From Paenibacillus validus NBRC 15382 (lineage in GTDB: Bacteria > Bacillota > Bacilli > Paenibacillales > NBRC-103111), in the NCBI RefSeq assembly GCF_004000985.1, contig NZ_BIMH01000020.1:1-64000 (forward strand): a stretch of 64,000 nucleotides of DNA, in the 5' to 3' direction. The notes beneath the pieces are model-generated. The model had not been told where the DNA came from and did no database searches. It saw only the letters and a program-made list of their open reading frames with translations. Positions 42,576 to 50,057 of this stretch are shown piece by piece (within the stretch, counting starts at the first letter, position 1; the number at the start of each line of letters is the position of its first letter). The translations under genes were made by a program, and so were the position numbers.

Positions 42576-42905
42576 AAAAAAACCTCCGCCTGCGGACGCG
42601 AATCCGGAGCAGAGGGCATGTTTCAGACCCGATCCCGGGTCGTAAAGACCTGGGGCCGGAGCAAACCGCCGCTGCGCTCCTTTTCCGCGAAAGGAACAAG
42701 CGTATGAAGTTCGGGCAGGTTTCCTGGCTTCCGGGCTCCTTTCGGCGCTTTCTCGCCTTCCCAACCGGCAATTGCCGGCAAGTGGCTATCAGAGAGAGCT
42801 TATCGCCCGGTTACAGTGGCGGGACCGCGCCGGAATCGCACCGGCTTCCCTTTTAACCTGCGAACCAGCGGCTTTCGCCGCCCGCAGGCACCCGAACCTT
42901 TATTT
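42576..42905 (-). promoter_or_regulatory. Cobalamin riboswitch
   Basis: On the minus strand the aptamer (about 42905-42705) has GGGAAGCCGGTG, TCCGGCGCGGTCCCGCCACTG and, at its 3' end, the B12 box GAAGCCAGGAAACCTGCC. A terminator-like hairpin (CCTCTGCTCCGG with the GCGGAGG side, then seven Ts, 42576-42615) lies 50 bases before the btuF-type gene. Adenosylcobalamin would stop transcription of the whole import and assembly operon. The 5' end abuts the stop of an upstream lipoprotein gene. Confidence 0.97.
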
Positions 42906-42945
42906 AGAACAACGCCGCTTATTGCCCAATCGTTCAGGACAACGG

Positions 42946-43485
42946 CTATTTTTGCGCAATGTGCTTCATCACTTGCTTCGCTTTTTCAATATCCGGCGCA
43001 TTTTGCGGAATGAACGCGTACAAGTCTTGGCCGCCCAGGCCCAGATCGGCGAACCATGTCGTCTTCTCGACCGGGATGCCGAATAAGTGCTTTTCGAGCT
43101 TGCCGTCCGGATTCCCGTCCACCGGCAGTTCCAGCACTCCGTCCGGGAAGTCTTCCGCCTTCGCCAATTCGTCGAGCGGCACGTATCCACCCTGCTTACC
43201 CAAGCCCCGGAATTGATCGCCGGGAAGGATGAGAATACCGTTACCGGCCGCCGCAACCTCAATGATCATCTTCTCGAGCGAAAACATCGGGGAGACCGCG
43301 ACTGCCACCGTTGGGGCTTCTCCCACTTTAGACACAAGGGCCGCTTCAAGCTTCTCCGCCGCACCGCCCGGCATGCTTGTCGATGACATGATAAAAATCG
43401 GCACGTCCGCTTTCGTTCCTCCGCCGCCGCATCCGGCCAGAAGCATAAGGACCAACGCGATGACCAGCCAGCTTCCTTTCCTCAA
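42946..43485 (-). CDS. Uncharacterised lipoprotein before the B12 riboswitch
   Basis: A 179-residue lipoprotein. I set the start at TTG 43485, since GGGAGG lies 8 bases before it and it yields a clean signal peptide (MRKGSWLVIALVLMLLAGC, lipidated Cys19); the longer frame with an upstream ATG would bury it. The mature part is a compact alpha/beta protein (PIFIMSSTSMPGGAAEKLEAAL, GNGILILPGDQF, FPDGVLELPVDGNPDGKLEKHLFGIPVEK). I do not recognise it with confidence. It ends 41 bases before the riboswitch and may be expressed with it in part by read-through, but it is not under the riboswitch's control. A relation to corrinoid uptake is possible, not shown. Confidence 0.75.
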   Translation of the reverse strand: MRKGSWLVIALVLMLLAGCGGGGTKADVPIFIMSSTSMPGGAAEKLEAALVSKVGEAPTVAVAVSPMFSLEKMIIEVAAAGNGILILPGDQFRGLGKQGGYVPLDELAKAEDFPDGVLELPVDGNPDGKLEKHLFGIPVEKTTWFADLGLGGQDLYAFIPQNAPDIEKAKQVMKHIAQK

Positions 43486-43593
43486 ATCCTTTTCCTCCCA
43501 TTTGCCGCGTTGCATCAAAACATTCATCTGCTAGGTCTCTATCGACCTATCTTACCATACCCGAAAGGCTTGTATCAAAATATAAGGAATAAC

Positions 43594-43620
43594 GAAAAGA
43601 AGCCGTTCAGGAACGGCTTC
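43594..43620 (-). terminator. Terminator of the Spo0E-like gene
   Basis: A perfect 10-bp stem GAAGCCGTTC/GAACGGCTTC with a CT loop, then TTTT on the minus strand. The stem includes the stop codon region of the gene. Confidence 0.85.
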
Positions 43621-43876
43621 CACGATGACGATTCATATATTCATTAATTTTAATGTCCAGTTCCATGCTAATCTCGACGACTCGAGGGGAAGTTAACGTA
43701 TTCCCGCTTTGGACTAACGATTCCAGCTCTTGTCGCAGACGGTAAATTTCATCTTCTAAAGACGTTGCGGATGAGTTTGTTTTCCGTTTACCAAAAATCC
43801 ACTTGGCATTGCGATCGTTCTCTTGAATCCATACGACGTTCAAATACTGCCGAAGCCGATATTCCGGAAATGCCAT
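43607..43876 (-). CDS. Spo0E-family aspartyl-phosphate phosphatase
   Basis: An 89-residue helical-hairpin protein. The second half (LEDEIYRLRQELESLVQSGN, then SMELDIKINEYMNRH) contains SMELDIKI, an exact match to the family signature SxxLDxxI whose aspartate region removes phosphate from Spo0A~P. Such phosphatases delay sporulation. The first 40 residues (MAFPEYRLRQYLNVVWIQENDRNAKW) are an extension not usual for the ~50-60-residue short members, similar to longer Spo0E-like forms. GGGAGGG precedes the ATG. Single-gene unit. Confidence 0.85.
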   Translation of the reverse strand: MAFPEYRLRQYLNVVWIQENDRNAKWIFGKRKTNSSATSLEDEIYRLRQELESLVQSGNTLTSPRVVEISMELDIKINEYMNRHRGSRS

Positions 43877-44005
43877 CGTTCATCCCTCCCGTTCCCGATC
43901 TTTAGACCTATGGATAACAGCTTCATAAAGGATTTATCTATGAAACTTCCATACATCTAACATACCAGTTTTGGAGAAACTTGAAAATGACTATTTTTGT
44001 CGAAC

Positions 44006-45202
44006 CTACAACTTTTTCATGAAATTTCCTATTCGATCGATCGCTTCCGTCAATTGACTGACCGAATAGGCGTAGGAACAGCGTAAAAAACCTTCGCCGC
44101 CCAGTCCGAACGCAGATCCGGGCACCGCCGCGACCTTCCCCTCGAATAAAAGGCGCTGCGCAAATTCCTCCGAGGTAAGGCCGGTCGCTTGAATCGAAGG
44201 AAACGCATAAAACGCTCCTTGCGGCTCATGGCACGGCAAACCGATCTGGCTGAAACCATGCACAACTAACCGCCTGCGCTGATTGTACGACTCCACCATC
44301 CGGTCCTTCTCCTCCAGCCCGTGCCGAAGCGCTTCGATGGCCGCCACTTGGCCCATTGACGGCGCGCACATGACGGTGTATTGATGGATTTTCAGCATGG
44401 CCGCAATCAAATCGCGGTGTCCGCAAGCATACCCCATCCGCCATCCGGTCATGGCGAAAGCCTTGGAGAACCCGCTAACCAGAATCGTCCGGTCGCGCAT
44501 GCCGGGTATGGAGGCGAAGCTGACGTGCTTTTTCTCATACGTCAGCTCGGCGTATATTTCGTCCGAGATGACGATAAGATCGTGCTCCTCGACGATTTTG
44601 GCGATAGGCAGCCAATCCTCATAGGTCATGATGCCTCCCGTCGGATTGCTGGGGTAGCACAAAATCAGCACTTTAGAGCGAGGCGTGATGGCCGCTTTCA
44701 ATGCTTCAGGCGTCAGCTTGAACTGATCTTTGGCGAACGTCTCGATCCCTACGGGAATGCCGCCGCCGATTTTCGTAATCGGGCTATACGAAATATAACA
44801 AGGCTCCGGGATCAGAATCTCGTCGCCCGGCGTAACCAACACGCGAAGCGCCAGGTCGATCGCTTCGCTGCCGCCGACCGTAACGAGCACCTCGTCCGTC
44901 GGTTCGTAAGGGACCTGGAACGAATCGTACAAGTATTCGGCGATAGCTTCGCGCAGCTCCGGCAAGCCGGAATTCGGCGTATATTTGGTGTTTCCCCTCT
45001 CCAGCGCATAGACGCATGCTTCTCTGACGTGCCAAGGCGTGCTAAAGTCCGGTTCGCCGACGCCAAGGGAGATGATATCTTTACTGCCGACAGTCAGATC
45101 GAAAAACTTGCGGATCCCCGAAGGCGGAATTTCGCGTACAAGCGGAGCAATATAGCTCGACATCGATTTCTTGGTTTGACTTTGACTTTGTTGTTCTATC
45201 AT
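44006..45202 (-). CDS. alaT: Class I aminotransferase, AlaT-like
   Basis: A 398-residue PLP enzyme. Marks are ISLGVGEPDFSTPWHVREA, TKYTPNSGLPELREAIAEYL, CYPSNPTGGIM, ISDEIYAELTYE and the PLP lysine in VSGFSKAFAMTGWRMGY. The gene is 15 bases downstream of an Lrp/AsnC-type regulator, the arrangement of alaR-alaT (yugG-yugH) in Bacillus subtilis, where AlaT is an alanine transaminase. I take alanine synthesis as the likely role; aspartate or aromatic substrates are also handled by relatives. The start has AAAGGA 11 bases upstream. Confidence 0.88.
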   Translation of the reverse strand: MIEQQSQSQTKKSMSSYIAPLVREIPPSGIRKFFDLTVGSKDIISLGVGEPDFSTPWHVREACVYALERGNTKYTPNSGLPELREAIAEYLYDSFQVPYEPTDEVLVTVGGSEAIDLALRVLVTPGDEILIPEPCYISYSPITKIGGGIPVGIETFAKDQFKLTPEALKAAITPRSKVLILCYPSNPTGGIMTYEDWLPIAKIVEEHDLIVISDEIYAELTYEKKHVSFASIPGMRDRTILVSGFSKAFAMTGWRMGYACGHRDLIAAMLKIHQYTVMCAPSMGQVAAIEALRHGLEEKDRMVESYNQRRRLVVHGFSQIGLPCHEPQGAFYAFPSIQATGLTSEEFAQRLLFEGKVAAVPGSAFGLGGEGFLRCSYAYSVSQLTEAIDRIGNFMKKL

Positions 45203-45217
45203 CGTTCACGACGTCCT

Positions 45218-45709
45218 TTACGGTGAGATTAGCAGACGGCTGTCGTCCTGATGATCCTCGAACGAAATCCCGTCCTGTTTATACTTTTTCAAAATAAAAT
45301 GCGTCTTCGTCGACAGCACGCGATCGATCGGGGACAACTTGTTCGATACGAACGACGCGACTTCCTTGAGCGTCTTGCCTTCAATTTCAACAAGCAAATC
45401 GTACGCTCCCGACATCAAGTAAACCGACTTCACTTCCGGATATAAGTTAATACGCTCCGCTATGGCATCGAAACCGCGGCCGCGTTCAGGTGTAATCTGC
45501 ACTTCGATTAAAGCGGTGACTTTCTCGCTATCCACTTTGGCCCAATTCACGACCGTCGCGTATTTTACGATAACGTTCGCTTCCTCGAGCTCGCGGATCG
45601 CCTCCGCCACTTCCGCCTCCGGTGCCGCAAGCATAGTCGCGATCAGGGCTGGTGTGCGGCGAGCGTCTTCCTTCAGCAGCTCAATGATTTTCATTTTGAA
45701 TTGTTCCAT
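45218..45709 (-). CDS. alaR: Lrp/AsnC-family regulator, AlaR-like
   Basis: A 163-residue regulator with an N-terminal helix-turn-helix (MEQFKMKIIELLKEDARRTPALIATMLAAPEAEVAEAIRELEEANVIVKY) and an RAM ligand-sensing domain (ALIEVQITPERGRGFDAIAERI, VKSVYLMSGAYDLLVEIEGKTL). It probably controls the adjacent transaminase gene in response to an amino acid. I start at 45709, where AGGAGG is 8 bases upstream; the longer in-frame start runs into that site. Close to AlaR of Bacillus subtilis by position and type. Confidence 0.9.
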   Translation of the reverse strand: MEQFKMKIIELLKEDARRTPALIATMLAAPEAEVAEAIRELEEANVIVKYATVVNWAKVDSEKVTALIEVQITPERGRGFDAIAERINLYPEVKSVYLMSGAYDLLVEIEGKTLKEVASFVSNKLSPIDRVLSTKTHFILKKYKQDGISFEDHQDDSRLLISP

Positions 45710-45813
45710 GGACTCATCCTCCTGTTTAAACAAGAAACTATTTCTTCATATTACACCTATCGCACCCGCTTGGCAAAGCAAAAATAGGTGATTCCTCTTC
45801 GAGGTTCCGGGCG

Positions 45814-45852
45814 CAAAAAAAAGGCGTTCAGCTTCATTCCGCTGGACACCTG
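45814..45852 (-). terminator. Terminator of the short GNAT gene
   Basis: On the minus strand AGGTGTCCAGC pairs with GCTGAACGCCT (one mismatch, one G-U) around GGAATGA, then eight Ts. Confidence 0.8.
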
Positions 45853-45886
45853 ATATGGGCACTGGTAGGATTGGCGGGCTTGGCCG

Positions 45887-46186
45887 CTATGAATGAACGG
45901 ACGACTTCGACGATGCAACGGGCAGCAGCTTACGCATATACATTTCAATCTCCCGGTTACGGTACTCCGGCAATATGGAAAATTCCATCTGCGAAGCGGC
46001 GTTATTGTCCGACAGCCGGCCGAGGCCAACTAATCGTTCTTGATCATAAGCGGCGATAATACGCCCGCTTTGACATATCGTTTCATATTCGAAGACCGGA
46101 AAGCCGTCGGCTTCTCCCGCCATAGAGTCGATCCATTGACGAAATTGCGCTTCACCCGGAAGCTCGTTATGCAGCGCGATTTTCAT
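45887..46186 (-). CDS. Short GNAT-like protein, probably truncated
   Basis: A 99-residue protein that matches only the first two-thirds of the GNAT acetyltransferase fold: IIAAYDQERLVGLGRLSD (strands beta 2-3) and MEFSILPEYRNREIEMYMRKLL (beta 4 and the helix that normally carries the Q/RxxGxG/A acetyl-CoA loop). That loop reads RNREIE and lacks the glycines, and the beta 5-beta 7 part is absent, so it is probably inactive or a degenerate gene. GGGGAGG precedes ATG 46186; an upstream start would extend it by 22 residues but has no site. Confidence 0.6.
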   Translation of the reverse strand: MKIALHNELPGEAQFRQWIDSMAGEADGFPVFEYETICQSGRIIAAYDQERLVGLGRLSDNNAASQMEFSILPEYRNREIEMYMRKLLPVASSKSSVHS

Positions 46187-46284
46187 TTCGCGATTCTCCT
46201 CCCCTGATTCAGGACCGTAACATCCACCTGCTTTATATTGATTATTATACACATTATTGAATAAATATGCAAACTATCTGAATG

Positions 46285-46312
46285 AAAAATACCCGGCTTC
46301 TTAGCCGAGTAT
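46285..46312 (-). terminator. Terminator after cysK
   Basis: ATACTCGGCT pairs with AGCCGGGTAT around AAGA, then five Ts, 12 bases past the cysK stop. Confidence 0.88.
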
Positions 46313-46324
46313 CTTTGTATTCGT

Positions 46325-47251
46325 TTAAAAAATATCCATGCTTAAATAGCGTTCGCCCGTATCAGGAGCTATGCATAACACCCGTTTGCCGGCTCCAAGC
46401 CTGCGCGCCACCTGCAACCCGGTCCACACCGACGCCCCTGCCGACGGCCCGACAAGAATGCCCTCGCGCCTGGCGAGCTCGCGCATCGTATGCAGCGCGT
46501 CCTCGTCGGATACTTGCACAATCTCGTCGTATACGCTCGTATTCAAGATCGCCGGAACAAAGCCCGGGCTCGTCCCGACCAGCTTGTGCGGCCCCGGCTT
46601 GCCTCCGGACAGCACCGGCGAGCCCTTAGGCTCGACGACATAAATCTGGATGTCCGGCAGCTCCTTGCGAAGCGCTTCACCCGTACCGGTAATCGTGCCT
46701 CCCGTTCCGGAAGTGGCGACGAACGCATCGAGACGCCCTTCCATCTGCTCGAGAATTTCGAGCGCCGTCGTCACCCGGTGGATGTCCGGGTTCGCGGGGT
46801 TTTCAAACTGCTGCGGAATGAAGCTGTCGGGGATTTGCCCGCGAAGCTCCTCGGCCTTCCGGATAGCCCCTGGCATGCGCTCCTCGGCTGGCGTGAGCAC
46901 AACTTCGGCCCCATAGGCTTTCAGAATATTAATCCGCTCCTTCGACATATTATCCGGCATGATCAATATCGCCCGGTACCCTTTGGCCGCCGCATTCATC
47001 GCCAGTCCGATCCCCGTGTTCCCGCTCGTCGGCTCGATAATCGTAGCCCCCGGCTTCAGACGCCCGTCCTTCTCAGCTTGTATAATCAAATTATAAGCGG
47101 CCCGGTCCTTCACGCTGCCGCTGGGATTGAAATATTCAAGCTTTACATACAATTCGGCATCGTCTTCGCCTGCCAGCCGCCGAATCCGAACTGCGGGAGT
47201 GTCCCCGATCAGCTCGGTGATGCTGTTTACCATTCTTGTTCGCTTCGTCAT
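46325..47251 (-). CDS. cysK: Cysteine synthase A
   Basis: Joins O-acetylserine and sulfide to give cysteine. The 308-residue PLP protein has the lysine in NPSGSVKDRAA, EPTSGNTGIGLA, ATSGTGGTITGTG and GPSAGASVWTGL. It is slightly closer to CysK than CysM in the region GKPGPHKLVGTSPGFVPA, the substrate-binding loop. AAAGGAG precedes the ATG. A single-gene unit with its own terminator; no CymR-type operator was looked for beyond the immediate upstream, where nothing clear is seen. Confidence 0.93.
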   Translation of the reverse strand: MTKRTRMVNSITELIGDTPAVRIRRLAGEDDAELYVKLEYFNPSGSVKDRAAYNLIIQAEKDGRLKPGATIIEPTSGNTGIGLAMNAAAKGYRAILIMPDNMSKERINILKAYGAEVVLTPAEERMPGAIRKAEELRGQIPDSFIPQQFENPANPDIHRVTTALEILEQMEGRLDAFVATSGTGGTITGTGEALRKELPDIQIYVVEPKGSPVLSGGKPGPHKLVGTSPGFVPAILNTSVYDEIVQVSDEDALHTMRELARREGILVGPSAGASVWTGLQVARRLGAGKRVLCIAPDTGERYLSMDIF

Positions 47252-47365
47252 ACCGCGCCGCTCCTTTACTTCCGCTTGCGCCGGGTGCGAACACCCGGGC
47301 CTATGGCCTTAATTGTAAAGACCCGGACCGCCCGAGGTCAAGTCGGCCGTTTGTCTGGCCCGCCA

Positions 47366-48697
47366 TCACGCGGCATGCGCCTTGCGCATGAAGTAATAGG
47401 CGGCCAGCGGCGAGCTGCCGATGCCGAGCAGCAGCCAGTTCATCACCGCAGGAGAGCTCGCGAAGGAAATGACGGCGATGAACACGGCTGTGCCGAGCAG
47501 CCTTCCCGCATTCAGCGCCAGCTCGCGCATAACGATGTACTCCTCGCGAAGCTTCGCGCTCTCCTCTTCTTTGCCGATTAAATCGAAGACGATGGTCGTC
47601 ATAGGGATGCTGTACAGCGGATAGAAAATCGCGGCCCCTATTCCAAAAATCAGCAGCGTCGTGAAGCTTACCTTCCAGAAGAAAGGCAAAATGATCAGAA
47701 CCAGCATCACAACGCCGATCAGCATGGCCATTCGCCGAAATCTTGGCTTCAACAGACGCCCTGCCAGCATGAAGAACACCAGCGAGACGGCCGAGGAAAT
47801 GAGCGCGAAATTGCCGAGCTTCATCTCGTTGCCCGTATGCACATACACGAGCAGCGCAATCATGAAGCCGAACACGCCCTCGCGGCAGCCTTGAGCGACA
47901 AGCGCGGCGCTGACCGTGCGCCATGCGGTATCCTTTTGCCTTAAACATCGCCATGTCAGCATCCATTCATAAGTGCCGGTCGTCTTCCGCTTTTTCAGAA
48001 AAAAGCTGACGATCACGCCGACGACAAAGACGACCAGCGACAGCGTAAAAATAAACCGGTATCCGCTGACGGCGCCCATGCGTACGATCAACATACCGGA
48101 AAGCCACGGGGCAATCATCCCGACGCCCGACCCGATGAGGCCGACCCAGCCGTTGAACCGGTCACGACTGTCCGGATCCGTCACTTCGAAATAAACGACA
48201 TTGAACGCAAGCCAAAAAAAGCCCGCGGCGAGCCCCTGCGTTACGCCGAGCAGCACGAAATATTCAGCTGCGCTTTCGCCGAACCACAGCACAATCAAGT
48301 AGAACAGCGCGGAAACCGCCACGCCGGCACGCAGACAATTCATCTTGTTATGTTCCTTCACCCATTTACCCGAGATCCAGAACGTCAGCGCCATCGTCAA
48401 ATGATGAATCAGCGTAAACCAACCGATCAGCGTGAAATCTTGCTTCGCCTTCCACAAGTACACGTTAACGAACGTCCCGGATAAAGCGTTGCCTGCCGCA
48501 AAAAAACCGCTTACCGCAAGCAGCAGTCTGGACTGTGCGGAGAGCGGCTCGCCTTTCTTCAGGACGGATTTGCGGCCGCCCCGCTTTCCTTCCTCTTCAT
48601 GTTCCCCCCGCACCTCACGCCATTCGTGCCGGTCTTTCCCGTCTTGCAGCAAGCCCGTCCTGCCATGGTGCGAATCATGTTTCGATCCGGTGTACAT
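47366..48697 (-). CDS. MFS transporter
   Basis: A 443-residue membrane protein with about twelve helices in two halves (for example SRLLLAVSGFFAAGNALSG, FVLLGVTQGLAAGFFWLAF, LIFGIGAAIFYPLYSIPMTTIVF). It begins with a 45-residue charged N-terminal stretch, which is unusual and lacks any domain I know. MFS signature residues (DRFNGW, GRLLKPRFRR) are present. Substrate unknown: relatives include uncharacterised Bacillus YqgE/YfkF-type exporters. GAGAGGG lies before the ATG; a later start near the first helix is not excluded. Confidence 0.8.
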   Translation of the reverse strand: MYTGSKHDSHHGRTGLLQDGKDRHEWREVRGEHEEEGKRGGRKSVLKKGEPLSAQSRLLLAVSGFFAAGNALSGTFVNVYLWKAKQDFTLIGWFTLIHHLTMALTFWISGKWVKEHNKMNCLRAGVAVSALFYLIVLWFGESAAEYFVLLGVTQGLAAGFFWLAFNVVYFEVTDPDSRDRFNGWVGLIGSGVGMIAPWLSGMLIVRMGAVSGYRFIFTLSLVVFVVGVIVSFFLKKRKTTGTYEWMLTWRCLRQKDTAWRTVSAALVAQGCREGVFGFMIALLVYVHTGNEMKLGNFALISSAVSLVFFMLAGRLLKPRFRRMAMLIGVVMLVLIILPFFWKVSFTTLLIFGIGAAIFYPLYSIPMTTIVFDLIGKEEESAKLREEYIVMRELALNAGRLLGTAVFIAVISFASSPAVMNWLLLGIGSSPLAAYYFMRKAHAA

Positions 48698-48764
48698 GCC
48701 CTCACCCTCTCTTTGGAGTGTGTAAGCTTTAGCTTCCCCAATCGGCCGGAAAGCATGACTTGAA

Positions 48765-48812
48765 GCAAAAAAAAGAAATCCTCCGCCGGCGGCCCAGCTT
48801 CGGATTCCCTTT
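48765..48812 (-). terminator. Terminator after the zinc-ribbon gene
   Basis: On the minus strand GGGAATCCG pairs with CGGAGGATTTC around a GC-rich loop, then eight Ts, 25 bases past the stop. Confidence 0.75.
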
Positions 48813-48836
48813 TTTTGTACATCGTTGCTATCGAAT

Positions 48837-49331
48837 TTACGCCTTCCCGTGCTGCTTGAGCAGCTCGATCATCGCCACGCGATCCTTCTCCGCCAATACA
48901 TGCTCAACCTTGAAGCATGACGGGCAAACGTATACCTGGCTCGCATGCGAAGCGGAAAGCAGCGGTTTCTTGATCGCCTGATGAACGAACGGTACGAACG
49001 AATCCGGCGACGTCCGGGTGCCCGCGAGCAGCATAAAGCTTTGACAGGACGTGCACTCGGGCGCTTCCTCTTGATGGTCCAGCAGCCGCTGCACGCCTTC
49101 CTCATATTCGTCGTCCATGGCTTCCAGCTCGGCCTCGTCCATATCGTCGTCTTCGTCTTCATCCTCGTCAAACTGGATCGATTGTCCTGTCTGCTTGACC
49201 GTTAATTGAATGCTGCGGTAATCGCCCAAGTCATTATAGCAATGCGGACACGAAGTCTCCGGTCCGATCTCGGGATCCCATACAATTTCGGTTTGGCACC
49301 AAGGGCAAAACAAATCTTCCGCTTGCGACAA
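48837..49331 (-). CDS. Acidic double zinc-ribbon protein, unknown function
   Basis: A 164-residue cytoplasmic protein with two zinc-ribbon-like cysteine pairs: C9-x2-C12 with C28-x2-C31 (CPWC, CPHC) and C92-x2-C95 with C135-x2-C138 (CTSC, CPSC), separated by a long acidic run (residues 54-77, largely Asp/Glu). The start is TTG at 49331, with GAGGAGG 8 bases upstream; the ATG inside that stretch is out of frame. It belongs to the minus-strand group after pspA, the DUF350 gene and the microprotein gene. I do not recognise the family; the acidic linker suggests binding to a basic partner, RNA-polymerase-like proteins or membranes, which is speculation. Confidence 0.75.
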   Translation of the reverse strand: MSQAEDLFCPWCQTEIVWDPEIGPETSCPHCYNDLGDYRSIQLTVKQTGQSIQFDEDEDEDDDMDEAELEAMDDEYEEGVQRLLDHQEEAPECTSCQSFMLLAGTRTSPDSFVPFVHQAIKKPLLSASHASQVYVCPSCFKVEHVLAEKDRVAMIELLKQHGKA

Positions 49332-49393
49332 TCGTCATACCTCCTCGGGTGACCGGCCTCGGGTCCATGTTCCATATCGCCGGGCCACTCTCT

Positions 49394-49477
49394 TCATGCA
49401 TATTTAATAAAATAGTAAACGCCCGCGCCCAAAAACACAAGCGCAAGCGCAAACAAGGTCCCCCATAAATACTTCAA
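49394..49477 (-). CDS. Membrane microprotein, 27 residues
   Basis: A small gene not evident from larger open frames. From a TTG at 49477, with GGGAGAGG 8 bases upstream, it encodes MKYLWGTLFALALVFLGAG followed by VYYFIKYA: a single membrane helix of about 20 residues with a lysine at each end, then TGA. It lies 62 bases before the zinc-ribbon gene and 60 bases after the DUF350 gene, in the same direction, so it is probably part of one transcript. Size and build are typical of membrane peptide regulators. No homologue is known to me. Confidence 0.6.
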   Translation of the reverse strand: MKYLWGTLFALALVFLGAGVYYFIKYA

Positions 49478-49536
49478 TCTCCGCACCTCTCCCTCAGGGC
49501 TTGTTCATCTTCTACGGTGTCTGCAAGCCGGTGCCC

Positions 49537-49959
49537 TTAGGTCACGCTCGCGCCGATCACATACGAGAGCGAGATGGAAAGAATCATCGAGAGAAAGCCG
49601 ACCGCGCGATTATCCTTTTGGATTTGTTCGTCGATTTTGAAGTAGGGCGTCAAAAACTCAAAAATAAAATAGGCTGCAAGCAGCAATACAAAACCGTATC
49701 CCGCCCAAATCAGCGAATGCAGTACGGAATCGTTGTTAAGAATCGCAAACCGGAACAAGTTGCATATGCCGAAAATTTTACCGCCCGTCGCCATCGCAAC
49801 CGCCACATTGCCGTTCTTGATTTCTTCCCAATCCTTGTATTTCGTAACCAACTCGAAAACCGCCAAGAAGACGACGAGCGCCAATACGGCGACCGAAAAA
49901 AACGCCAAGGTTTCCACATACGGATTTCCCATCAAACGATCCACCTCTTCATTCATCAT
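49537..49959 (-). CDS. DUF350 membrane protein
   Basis: A 140-residue protein with four membrane helices (AFFSVAVLALVVFLAVFELV, a GNVAVAMATGGKIFGIC segment, LIWAGYGFVLLLAAYFIFEFL, LSMILSISLSYVIGASV), of the DUF350/YjfL family. Homologues often lie next to PspA and are linked to membrane stress or potassium-channel-like and spermidine synthase clusters. The gene is downstream of pspA (98 bases) and the two are probably related in function. Start is the ATG pair at 49959/49956, with AGGGG upstream. Confidence 0.88.
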   Translation of the reverse strand: MMNEEVDRLMGNPYVETLAFFSVAVLALVVFLAVFELVTKYKDWEEIKNGNVAVAMATGGKIFGICNLFRFAILNNDSVLHSLIWAGYGFVLLLAAYFIFEFLTPYFKIDEQIQKDNRAVGFLSMILSISLSYVIGASVT

Positions 49960-50017
49960 GATCGATTGCCCCTGCCTCTCCCTGCATATGGTTGCTCACA
50001 TCCGAGAACAGCCGAAG

Positions 50018-50046
50018 AGACTGAAGGCGATTAACCTTCAGTCTCG
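50018..50046 (-). terminator. Stem-loop after pspA
   Basis: An 11-bp stem GAGACTGAAGG/CCTTCAGTCTC with a short loop, 12 bases past the pspA stop and before the DUF350 gene. No T-run follows on the minus strand, so it may trim or partly end the transcript rather than stop it fully. Confidence 0.6.
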
Positions 50047-50057
50047 TCCATATCGTC

